NCBI GenBank assembly: GCA_900539255.1
Contig: UQBJ01000040.1
Span: 1-14,610, forward strand
Reading direction: 5' to 3'
Source: an uncultured Campylobacter sp.
Lineage (GTDB): Bacteria; Campylobacterota; Campylobacteria; Campylobacterales; Campylobacteraceae
Length of the DNA stretch: 14,610 bases
The notes below the pieces were generated by a model, which was given only the letters and a program-made list of their open reading frames with translations, searched no databases and had not been told where the DNA came from. Positions 7,744 through 13,905 of this stretch are shown here, in pieces. Numbering within the stretch: position 1 is the first letter of the stretch; each line of letters opens with the position of its first letter. The translations under genes and the position numbers were made by a program.

Positions 7744-8742
7744 ATGCAAAGACGAAATTTTATGAAAATTATGGCGTTTAGCCCCGTGCTTTTAAGTGCT
7801 AACTCAAAGATAGTAAAGCCACAAGGCGAGCGCATAGCTTCTATCATCGACTTAGACAAATGCGATGGTTGCGTAAATTTAGCTGTGCCTGCTTGCGTGA
7901 GTGCTTGCAAGGACAAAAATTCAGCGCGCTTTCCCAAGCCTTGCGAGCAAATCCCTGAGTATTTTCCGCGAAAAATCAAAGAAGACTACTCCAAAAACCG
8001 CGATGACATAAGCCGTTTAAGCCCTTATAATTTCACCTTTGTAGAAAGCGTAAAGGTAGATGGCAAAAGCGTTTTCGTGCCACGCCGCTGTATGCACTGC
8101 GATGACCCTACTTGTCAAAAAATCTGCCCCTTTGGCGTCATCAGCAAGGACGATAAAGGGGCTGTTGATATAGACGAAAACTTTTGCTTTGGGGGCGCAA
8201 AGTGCCGAGACGCTTGCCCTTGGGGCATACCGCAAAGGCAAGCAGGAGTTGGGATTTACCTAAAAATCGCCCCAAAACTCGCTGGCGGCGGGGCTATGTT
8301 TAAATGCGATATGTGTAAGGATTTGCTCGCACTTGGGCAAAAGCCCGCTTGTCAAAGCAAATGCCCTAAAAATGCGCTGATTTTTGATGACAAAAGTAAG
8401 ATTTTAGCGCAGGTGCAAAAGGCGCGAGAAGCTGGGAAATTCATTTACGGAGACAAGCAAAATGGCGGCACAAGCACTTATTATATTTCAAGCGTGGATT
8501 TTAAGGACATAAACGCAGCCATAGCCGAAAAATACGGCGTTGCTGAAAGTGAATTTAACGGCAAAACGCAAAAAGTCGGGCGTCCGCACTTAAATTTAAA
8601 TGTGCCAAATTTCATCAACGATGATGCCGCACTTGTAAAAAGCGTGCTTTTTGCGCCTGTGGCTGGGCTTATCGCTGGGGCTATCGCTGTGGCAAAGAGT
8701 AAGAAAAAAGATGAAAATTCAGCAAAAAAGGATAAAGAATGA
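7744..8742 (+). CDS. Tat-exported polyferredoxin-type electron-transfer subunit (FdnH/HybA-like)
   Basis: An Fe-S subunit of 332 residues expected on the periplasmic face of the membrane. The N-terminus has a twin-arginine signal (RRNFMKIMAFSPVLL, from residue 3) and the C-terminus a hydrophobic anchor (about 302-317) followed by a Lys-rich tail. Sixteen cysteines are present. Clear groups are C40/C43/C51/C55, C116/C119/C124/C128 and C188/C191/C203/C207; the fourth group is C148/C154/C158 with Gly151 where a ligand cysteine is usual. Proteins of this type carry electrons between a catalytic subunit and a membrane cytochrome b, as in formate dehydrogenase-N and hydrogenase-2. Here the next gene encodes the cytochrome (ATGA overlap at 8739-8742), but no molybdopterin or hydrogenase catalytic subunit is in the window. 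The catalytic partner, and therefore the substrate, is unknown. Confidence 0.85.
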   Translation: MQRRNFMKIMAFSPVLLSANSKIVKPQGERIASIIDLDKCDGCVNLAVPACVSACKDKNSARFPKPCEQIPEYFPRKIKEDYSKNRDDISRLSPYNFTFVESVKVDGKSVFVPRRCMHCDDPTCQKICPFGVISKDDKGAVDIDENFCFGGAKCRDACPWGIPQRQAGVGIYLKIAPKLAGGGAMFKCDMCKDLLALGQKPACQSKCPKNALIFDDKSKILAQVQKAREAGKFIYGDKQNGGTSTYYISSVDFKDINAAIAEKYGVAESEFNGKTQKVGRPHLNLNVPNFINDDAALVKSVLFAPVAGLIAGAIAVAKSKKKDENSAKKDKE

Positions 8743-9674
8743 AAGCAAATTCAAATGAAAATTCATCTGTAAATTTGAGTAAAAATTCGCGTGAAAATGT
8801 GAATTTAAATTCAAATTTAAAGGCAAATTTAAATGAAAAAAGTGCAAAATCAAATTTGAATTTAAACGCGAATTCAAATTTGAATTCGAGCGTAAATTTG
8901 GATAAAAAAGGCGCGAATTTAAATTTAAATTCAAATGCGAATTTAAGCAAAAATGGCACGAATTCAAGCGCAAATTTAAATTTAGACGAAATCAAAATCC
9001 AAAGGCAAAGCCTGCAAAACCGCGCCGTGCATTGGGGCATAGCGTTAAGCACCTTTTTGCTCATCATCACAGGGCTTTTTCAGCTGCCTATTTCTAAACG
9101 CTATATGATAAACGAGTTGCCGCTGATGGCGTGGAGCGGGGATTATCACATTAGCCTTGTGGCGCACTATGTTGGTGCTGTGGTATTTTGCGCCTTCATC
9201 GCTTTTCATCTTTATTTTCACATTGCAAGGCGTGAATTTGACATTTTTCCAAAGCGCGGGGATTTTAAAAAATCCGCCCAAGTCATCAAAGCGATGCTTA
9301 CAAACGGCGAAGAACCACCTAGCGAAAAATATCTGCCCGAACAACGCCTAGCTTACGCTTTCATCGGCTTTACTCTGCTTTTGCTGCTCGTTACAGGGCT
9401 TATCAAAAGTTTTAAAAATTTAGCTGGATTTAACCTTAGCGAGAGCGCGTATTTTTGGGTAGCTCAACTTCACAATCTTGGCTTTGTTCTCATCATCTTT
9501 GGCATTATAGGGCATTTAGCAGCCTTTATTTTCAAGGCAAATCGCCCACTTTTAAGCTCAATGTTTAGCGGAAAAGTGAGCGCAAAATACATTTTGCACC
9601 GCCACACACTCAGCAAAGATGAATGTGAAAGAGCAGAAAAAGCCATCAAAAAAGCACAAAAGGACAAAAAATGA
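8739..9674 (+). CDS. FdnI-like diheme cytochrome b with Asn-rich N-terminal extension
   Basis: A membrane cytochrome b of 311 residues that would pass electrons from the Fe-S subunit to quinone. After an 80-odd residue leader come four membrane helices (about 96-116, 138-162, 203-223, 244-267). His98, His137, His245 and His259 have the spacing (39 and 14) that I recall for the heme ligands of E. coli FdnI (18/57 and 155/169), so two b hemes are likely. Residues 1-82 are almost entirely Asn, Ser, Leu, Lys and Ala, with about 27 Asn and many NL/NS/LN steps. This leader is translated: AAGGA at 8728-8732 serves the ATG at 8739 and the next Met comes only after the first helix. The start overlaps the previous gene and the stop overlaps the next by ATGA, so the three genes are coupled. 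Confidence 0.85.
   Translation: MKANSNENSSVNLSKNSRENVNLNSNLKANLNEKSAKSNLNLNANSNLNSSVNLDKKGANLNLNSNANLSKNGTNSSANLNLDEIKIQRQSLQNRAVHWGIALSTFLLIITGLFQLPISKRYMINELPLMAWSGDYHISLVAHYVGAVVFCAFIAFHLYFHIARREFDIFPKRGDFKKSAQVIKAMLTNGEEPPSEKYLPEQRLAYAFIGFTLLLLLVTGLIKSFKNLAGFNLSESAYFWVAQLHNLGFVLIIFGIIGHLAAFIFKANRPLLSSMFSGKVSAKYILHRHTLSKDECERAEKAIKKAQKDKK
8745..8985 (+). repeat. Degenerate AATTTAAATTCAAAT repeat encoding an Asn/Leu/Ser leader
   Basis: The 5' part of the cytochrome b gene is built from imperfect units of AAT TTA AAT TCA (N-L-N-S) and close variants, interrupted by Lys/Gly/Ala codons. The units are not perfect tandem copies. A shorter stretch of the same composition opens the next gene (about 9674-9750). 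Confidence 0.7.
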
Positions 9675-10774
9675 AAAACAACTCAAACGCCTTAAATTTA
9701 GGCGAAAACACAGCGTCAAATTCGAATTTGACAAATTCAAATTCAGCCTTAAATGAAACTCCGCTTTCTAAACTCGCTCACTTTCCCATAATGCTTTTTG
9801 CCAGCGTTATGGGGCTTGGCGGCTTGGCACTTGTCTTTAAAAAAGCAAGCGCGGCTTTTGCTTTTAGCGCAAAAAATGGCTTGAATTTTTTGGATTTAAA
9901 CGCCGTTTTTGCGGTTTGTAGTTTTGTTTTTGGTTTTTTAAGCGTAGCGGTTTTTTTGCTTTTGCTTGGCTTTTATGTGGCAAAAATTTTCACGCATTTT
10001 AACGCCTTTAAAGCCGAAATCACGCACCAAGTAAAGATAAATTTTCTCTCTGCCATTCCTATCGGCGCGCTTATCATTACGACATTTTTAGGCGCTTTTA
10101 ATGACAATGGCACAATGCTTTTTTTGCTTAAAATCATCTTTTATTTAAGCTCATTTTTGCAACTCATTTTAAGCATTTTTGTTATCAATTTTTGGTTTAG
10201 CAACGCGATGAAAAAGCACCTTTTAAGCCCTGCGTGGTTTATCCCCATAGTGGGCAATTTAATCGTGCCATTAGCAGGACATTCGGCAAAAATTTCGCCT
10301 GAATTTTCGCTTTTTTTCTTTTCTGTGGGTTGCTTTTTTTGGCTCATTTTAACGGCTCTTATCACTTCAAGGCTGATTTTTGAAGAAAGTTTAGAGAGTA
10401 AATTTTTGCCGACTTTGTTTATTTTCATCGCTCCGCCAAGTATCTTTGTGGTGGATTTTGCGGCACTTTTTGGCGGACATAGCGCGTTAAGTCTTATGCT
10501 TTATTTTGTCGCTTTGTTTTTTATGCTTTTAATGCTGAGCCTTTCAAGGGTTTTCACGCGCCTAAATTTCGCACTTTCGTGGTGGGCTTTTACCTTTCCG
10601 CTTTGCGCCTTTGGCATAGCAAGTTTTGAAACCTTTATGGTTTTTAAAAGTCCGCTTTATATGATTTTTGGAATTTTAGGGCTGATTTTAGCCCTTTTTG
10701 CCGTGCTTTTTGTAAGCTACAAAACGCTTTTAGCGATGAGTAAGGGCAAGATTTGCGTGCCAGAAAAAGCGTAA
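9671..10774 (+). CDS. SLAC1/TDT-family transporter or channel
   Basis: A 367-residue polytopic inner-membrane protein with about ten hydrophobic segments. HFPIMLFASVMGLGGLALVF (37-56) is the characteristic first helix of the tellurite-resistance/dicarboxylate transporter (TDT, SLAC1) family. NAMKKHLLSPAWFIPIVGN (178-196) and FIAPPSI (252-258) are matching later elements. Family members move anions or weak acids, among them C4-dicarboxylates, chloride/nitrate and, in the fungal Ssu1 branch, sulfite. The substrate here is inferred only from context: co-operonic with Fe-S and cytochrome genes and next to an SQR under a shared operator, a sulfur oxyanion is plausible. Residues 1-33 repeat the Asn/Ser-rich character of the preceding cytochrome's leader. 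The start overlaps that gene by ATGA. No terminator separates it from the SQR promoter, so read-through is likely. Confidence 0.78.
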   Translation: MKNNSNALNLGENTASNSNLTNSNSALNETPLSKLAHFPIMLFASVMGLGGLALVFKKASAAFAFSAKNGLNFLDLNAVFAVCSFVFGFLSVAVFLLLLGFYVAKIFTHFNAFKAEITHQVKINFLSAIPIGALIITTFLGAFNDNGTMLFLLKIIFYLSSFLQLILSIFVINFWFSNAMKKHLLSPAWFIPIVGNLIVPLAGHSAKISPEFSLFFFSVGCFFWLILTALITSRLIFEESLESKFLPTLFIFIAPPSIFVVDFAALFGGHSALSLMLYFVALFFMLLMLSLSRVFTRLNFALSWWAFTFPLCAFGIASFETFMVFKSPLYMIFGILGLILALFAVLFVSYKTLLAMSKGKICVPEKA

Positions 10775-10785
10775 ATTTTTTAAAA

Positions 10786-10828
10786 TCGTAACTTTGTTAC
10801 ACAGCAAATTTGGCAAAAAATTTATAAT
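10786..10828 (+). promoter_or_regulatory. Operator 2 and promoter of the SQR unit
   Basis: The core palindrome GTAACTTTGTTAC (10788-10800, centre 10794) is followed by the shared flank ACAG. TATAAT occupies 10823-10828, again 29 bases from the operator centre. Ribosome site AAAGGA at 10845-10850. The operator begins 11 bases after the stop codon of the transporter gene. Confidence 0.85.
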
Positions 10829-10856
10829 TGTGAAAATTTAAAGCAAAGGAGCTAAA

Positions 10857-12194
10857 ATGCAACAATCTCGTAGAAATGCGCTCAAACTCATCACCGCAGG
10901 CGCACTCGTAGCTAGCGGTGTGGGCGCGACAAAGTTAAGTGCGGCGACTTCAAATTTATCGCCTAAAATCGCCATCATCGGCGCTGGACTTGGCGGTATA
11001 ACGATGAGCGCAAGTCTTATCAAAGCTATGCCAAAAGCGCAAATCACGCTGTTTGATAAAGATGAAAATTTTTATTATCAGCCCGGTTTTACTCTTATCG
11101 CTGCTGGAATTTACACGCTTGATGATGTGCTTTACAAAAAAGCCGAGCTTATCGATGAAAAGGTAAAATGGATAAAGCAAAATGTCGCGCAAATTTTGCC
11201 AAATGAAAATAAAATCATCGCTGAAAATGGTGAGAGTTTTGAGTATGACATTTTGCTTATCGCAACAGGCGTGGAGTATGATTTTAACGCTGTGAGCGGA
11301 CTTAGCGAAGATGATTTGGTAAATGAAAGCGCGAAAATCGCCACGATTTACACGCCAAATTCTGCTGTAAAAGCTAAAAAACTTTTTGATGAAATCATCG
11401 AACGGGGCAAAAAAGGCGAAAAGCTCAATGTGCTTTTTAGCGAGCAAAAAACGCAAAACAAATGCGGCGGGGCAAACAAAAAAATCAACTTTTTGCTTGA
11501 TGATTTGCTTGAAAAAAATGTGCTCAAAGACAGGGTAAAAACCACGCTTTTCACAGGCGGCGGGGCTATGCTTTCTTCGCCCTTGCACGCAAAAATGATA
11601 GAGCAGTTTTTTGTTGAGCGCGAAATGCCTTACAAGCTACTTCATCAGCTTATAAGCGTGGATAAACAAAGCGGCAAGGCGACTTTTCAAACAAGCTATA
11701 TGCTTAATGGCAAGCGTGTGGATACTGATGAATTTGTGGAAAAAGAATTTGACTATATGTTTGTTATCCCTGCGATGAGTGCGCCAAAATTCATCACGCA
11801 AGCTGGGCTTAGCGCGCAAAAAGGCAACTGGGTTGATGTGGATAAATTTAGCCTGCAACACCAAACTTACAAAAATATCTTTGCCGTGGGCGATTGTGCG
11901 GGCGTGCCAAAGGGCAAAACGGGCGCGAGCATACGCAAGCAGTATCCTGTCTTAACGCAAAATATCATCGCGCATTTAGAGGGCAAGCCTTTGGAGGCGA
12001 AATTTAACGGCTACACCGCTTGTCCGCTTTTAACGCGCTATGGCAAAGCCGTAATGGTAGAGTTTGACTACAAGGGCGCAGCGCCTACGCTAGAATGCTT
12101 TGGAGCGACAAGGGAGAGTTATCTTAACTGGGCTGTGAAAATTTACGCGATGAAGGCTATGGTGATGAAAGGAATGATTCACGCAAGGGCTTAA
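10857..12194 (+). CDS. sqr: Sulfide:quinone oxidoreductase, type II (SQOR-like), with Tat signal
   Basis: An FAD enzyme of 445 residues that oxidises sulfide to a bound or released persulfide/polysulfide and reduces quinone. The dinucleotide-binding motif is IAIIGAGLGG (38-47). Cys203 lies in NKCGGANKK and Cys389 in YTACPLLTRY, the two places that hold the redox-active cysteines of mitochondrial-type SQOR (KCAGAPQK and YTSCPLVT, recalled). AVGDCAGVPKGKTGA (343-357) is the second FAD-contact region. A C-terminal amphipathic Met/Lys-rich stretch (425-445) could bind membrane. The N-terminus SRRNALKLI (4-12) followed by a hydrophobic stretch and an Ala-rich end near 31 is a Tat signal, so the enzyme should fold in the cytoplasm and act in the periplasm. 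Flavocytochrome c sulfide dehydrogenase is the main alternative, but no cytochrome c partner is present. Confidence 0.88.
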   Translation: MQQSRRNALKLITAGALVASGVGATKLSAATSNLSPKIAIIGAGLGGITMSASLIKAMPKAQITLFDKDENFYYQPGFTLIAAGIYTLDDVLYKKAELIDEKVKWIKQNVAQILPNENKIIAENGESFEYDILLIATGVEYDFNAVSGLSEDDLVNESAKIATIYTPNSAVKAKKLFDEIIERGKKGEKLNVLFSEQKTQNKCGGANKKINFLLDDLLEKNVLKDRVKTTLFTGGGAMLSSPLHAKMIEQFFVEREMPYKLLHQLISVDKQSGKATFQTSYMLNGKRVDTDEFVEKEFDYMFVIPAMSAPKFITQAGLSAQKGNWVDVDKFSLQHQTYKNIFAVGDCAGVPKGKTGASIRKQYPVLTQNIIAHLEGKPLEAKFNGYTACPLLTRYGKAVMVEFDYKGAAPTLECFGATRESYLNWAVKIYAMKAMVMKGMIHARA

Positions 12195-12283
12195 ATTTAG
12201 GCTTTTGCTGTGAAATTTGCGCTTTTTTGCGTGAAAGTTAATGCGCATTTTAGGCGCGCCAAATCTCAAAGAAAGGGGGTGAA

Positions 12284-12484
12284 ATGAGCAAACTTGACAA
12301 GACTATCCGCTTGATTGTCGCGGGAATTTGGATTTTTGCTTTCGGCTTTGTGTGCCAAAGCTGGTGGTGGCTTGTGGGACTTTTACCGCTTTTAAGCGCG
12401 GTTTATGGCTACTGCCCGCTTTATAATTTTAAAGCCATTTGTCCGATTTGCAAATACAAACAGTGCCGCACAAACAAGCACTAA
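12284..12484 (+). CDS. Small YgaP-like (DUF2892) membrane protein with Cys-rich tail
   Basis: A 66-residue inner-membrane protein with the DUF2892 layout: KLDKTIRLIVAGIW near the start, two membrane helices (about 9-24 and 28-43), then CPLY (44-47). In E. coli YgaP this domain anchors a rhodanese, and stand-alone copies are common beside sulfur-handling genes. The C-terminal tail is unusually rich in cysteine: C44, C53, C56 and C61, including a CPIC pair, which could bind a metal or carry a persulfide. The start is backed by AAAGGGGG at 12272-12279. There is no operator or convincing promoter in the 89 bases after the SQR gene, so I place it in the SQR transcript, which ends at the hairpin at 12507-12532. 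Confidence 0.8.
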   Translation: MSKLDKTIRLIVAGIWIFAFGFVCQSWWWLVGLLPLLSAVYGYCPLYNFKAICPICKYKQCRTNKH

Positions 12485-12506
12485 ATTTGACAAACTCCTT
12501 AGTGTA

Positions 12507-12532
12507 AAACGCCCTTGCATTTAAGGGCGTTT
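12507..12532 (+). terminator. Terminator hairpin after the SQR/DUF2892 unit
   Basis: AAACGCCCTT (12507-12516) pairs perfectly with AAGGGCGTTT (12523-12532) over a 6-base loop, 23 bases after the stop codon. The GC-rich stem ends in a short T-run. Confidence 0.75.
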
Positions 12533-12563
12533 GATTTGCCTTATCACCTAAATTTAAGGGTAA

Positions 12564-12600
12564 ATTGAGCTGAATTTATTTTTGCTAAATTCAGCTTAAT
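12564..12600. repeat. 15-base inverted repeat between the SQR and thioredoxin units
   Basis: ATTGAGCTGAATTTA (12564-12578) pairs with TAAATTCAGCTTAAT (12586-12600) with a single G-U pair and a 7-base loop. It is a second strong hairpin behind the terminator; it may be a back-up terminator or RNA 3' end structure. Confidence 0.65.
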
Positions 12601-12602
12601 CT

Positions 12603-12668
12603 ACCTTGCCTTTTGCACCCAACCTCCTTAATGTGTAAAATACAAAACGCAAAGGGCAAGGCTTTTTT
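12603..12668 (+). terminator. Long-stem terminator-like structure upstream of the thioredoxin promoter
   Basis: CCTTGCCTTTTGC (12603-12615) can pair with GCAAAGGGCAAGG (12649-12661; one G-U pair), followed directly by CTTTTTT. The large loop is unusual. The downstream arm can instead pair with GCCTTGC at 12685-12691, so two mutually exclusive structures are possible. Confidence 0.45.
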
Positions 12669-12692
12669 AAATTTAAGCAAATTTGCCTTGCA

Positions 12693-12735
12693 AAGTAACT
12701 TTGTTACACAGGCATTTTGCACCTTTGATTATAAT
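12693..12735 (+). promoter_or_regulatory. Operator 3 and promoter of the thioredoxin gene
   Basis: GTAACTTTGTTAC (12695-12707, centre 12701) with the same ACAG flank, and TATAAT at 12730-12735, 29 bases from the centre. This promoter also fixes the start of the thioredoxin gene downstream of it. Confidence 0.85.
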
Positions 12736-12762
12736 AACTTGATTTTATCGAAAGGAGAAAAA

Positions 12763-13074
12763 ATGGCTATCAATCTAAACGAAGCTAATTTTACAGAACA
12801 CACCGCAAAAGGCGTGGTGCTTGTGGATTTTTGGGCGGCTTGGTGCGGACCTTGTCAGGCGGTTTTGCCGATTATGGACCAGCTTTCAAAGGATTTTGAG
12901 GGCAGAGCAAGCATTTGCAAAGTCAATGTCGATGAAGAGCGCGCACTAGCAAGGCAATATGGCGTTTCAAGCATACCTACTATCTTGCTGATGAAAGACG
13001 GGCAAGTCGTAGAAAGAATCGTTGGCGCACAAAGCAAAAGCGTGTTTGAAACCAAACTCAACGCCTTGCTTTAA
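12763..13074 (+). CDS. Thioredoxin
   Basis: A 103-residue cytoplasmic thioredoxin, the normal length for the family. The active site is WCGPC (27-31), and the conserved cis-proline is Pro72 in SSIPT. FWAAW and the KVNVDEE strand-turn are typical; the residue after the active site is Gln instead of the common Lys. I start it at the ATG at 12763, served by AAAGGAG at 12751-12757, because an upstream in-frame ATG at 12613 would translate the operator and promoter. The gene is a single-gene unit with terminator at 13088-13128. Placement in the same regulon as an SQR suggests a job in reducing persulfides or oxidised thiols, rather than being the housekeeping thioredoxin; this is inference. Confidence 0.92.
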   Translation: MAINLNEANFTEHTAKGVVLVDFWAAWCGPCQAVLPIMDQLSKDFEGRASICKVNVDEERALARQYGVSSIPTILLMKDGQVVERIVGAQSKSVFETKLNALL

Positions 13075-13087
13075 GCTAAATTTTGCA

Positions 13088-13128
13088 AGCGCGAGCAAAT
13101 GGCGAGCGTGCCTTTGTTTGCGCTTTTT
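13088..13128 (+). terminator. Intrinsic terminator of the thioredoxin gene
   Basis: AGCGCGAGCAAA (13088-13099) pairs with TTTGTTTGCGCT (13113-13124) using two G-U pairs, with an inner GGC/GCC pairing (13101-13103, 13110-13112). A T-run follows directly. It begins 13 bases after the stop codon. Confidence 0.8.
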
Positions 13129-13129
13129 G

Positions 13130-13461
13130 TAAAATTATCAAGCAAGCGTTTGAGCGACTTTTTTTGCTCCACAAAATCACGCTTTTATCGCTTCTTTTTT
13201 TACGGCTTTGATGAATTTTTTATAAGAATTGCAAGGATTAGACCCACTCCCTTATGGCTCTCGTGTGCAAAAAGCAGAAGTGGCAAAGTCGCTCAGTTCT
13301 GAGCTATCCGCACACACTGAAAGCTCCACTATTGCAAACTCTGATAAAGGCATTATATCAAATTCACAAATGAAAATCAAGGGGCAAAAATTTAAAGACG
13401 CAAAATCAAAGCATTTTATCAAAAAAGCCCTTTTAAAATTCACAAAAATTTACGCAAAGCC
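13130..13461. other. Gene-free stretch between convergent units
   Basis: No convincing gene. A frame of 78 residues opens at a TTG at 13229 (QGLDPLPYGSRVQKAEVAKS at its start, then Lys-rich) and ends at 13465, four bases inside the end of the opposing gene. It has no ribosome site and I recognise no family. The opposite strand is also open for 63 codons here, which weakens the coding argument. It could be the tail of a decayed gene. The left part contains T-rich runs after the thioredoxin terminator. Confidence 0.5.
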
Positions 13462-13905
13462 TTAATTTACCTTGCTAAAAAGCCGCTCAAATTCAAGTTT
13501 TATGCAAGAGTTTTCCTCATACAAAATCCCCGCATTTTCGCAAATGGCTTTTGCGTTTTCATTAAAAAGTCCTAGCTGAACCCACACGCATTTTGGCTTG
13601 TTTTTAAGGCGCAAAACCTCATTTGCCACCGCCTCCAACGCCTCGCTTTTGCGAAAAACATTTAAAATGTCAATTTCTCCGCACTCGCTCAAAGCCTCAT
13701 CACTAAACGCTTCTTGCAAACTCGCATAAGCCTTGCGTCCTAAAATTTCGCCATTTGAGCGTGGGTAAATGGGGATTACATTAAAACCTTGCGCGATGAG
13801 ATAACGCGCCACGACATTGCTCGCCTTGCTCTCATCTGGACTAAGCCCCAAAATAGCGACATTTTTCGCCTTTTGCAAAAGCTGCTTTTTCTCAAAATCC
13901 TGCAT
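13462..13905 (-). CDS. CoA-binding domain protein (YccU/YneT-like)
   Basis: A 147-residue cytoplasmic protein with a Rossmann-like CoA-binding domain. Visible elements are VAILGLSPDESKASNVVARY near residues 17-36 (nucleotide loop), VIPIYPRSNGEILGRKAY (about 43-60), DILNVFRKSE (about 79-88) and VWVQLGLFNENA (about 107-118). It ends with CIKLEFERLF, the usual Cys-containing terminus of this family. Members bind CoA, but the reaction or target is not established. The ATG at 13905 overlaps the end of the regulator gene by 14 bases, with the ribosome site AAGGGGGG inside that gene, so the two are translationally coupled. Its link to the sulfur regulon is through this coupling and through the operator near the regulator promoter. 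Confidence 0.85.
   Translation of the reverse strand: MQDFEKKQLLQKAKNVAILGLSPDESKASNVVARYLIAQGFNVIPIYPRSNGEILGRKAYASLQEAFSDEALSECGEIDILNVFRKSEALEAVANEVLRLKNKPKCVWVQLGLFNENAKAICENAGILYEENSCIKLEFERLFSKVN

Noticed and set aside
8745..8985. A CRISPR array or minisatellite in the AATTTAAATTC region
   Set aside because: Units are irregular, with no constant repeat and spacer lengths, and the reading frame is open throughout.
8681..9070. Long minus-strand frames opposite the cytochrome b leader (Phe/Lys-rich)
   Set aside because: They are the mirror of the AATTTAAATTC-type repeat and have no independent start signals or family resemblance.
9671..10774. Calling the TDT-family protein a tellurite-resistance determinant (TehA)
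   Set aside because: Family membership alone does not show this, and no TehB-like methyltransferase is nearby. The genomic context favours another anion.
12613..12762. An upstream in-frame ATG that would lengthen thioredoxin by 50 residues
   Set aside because: The added part would translate the operator, the -10 box and hairpins. The ATG at 12763 has a strong AAAGGAG and gives the standard 103-residue length.
13229..13465. A 78-residue frame starting at TTG as a gene
   Set aside because: No ribosome site, a rare start codon, overlap with the convergent gene, and an open frame on the opposite strand. It is kept only as a possible remnant in the description of the gap.
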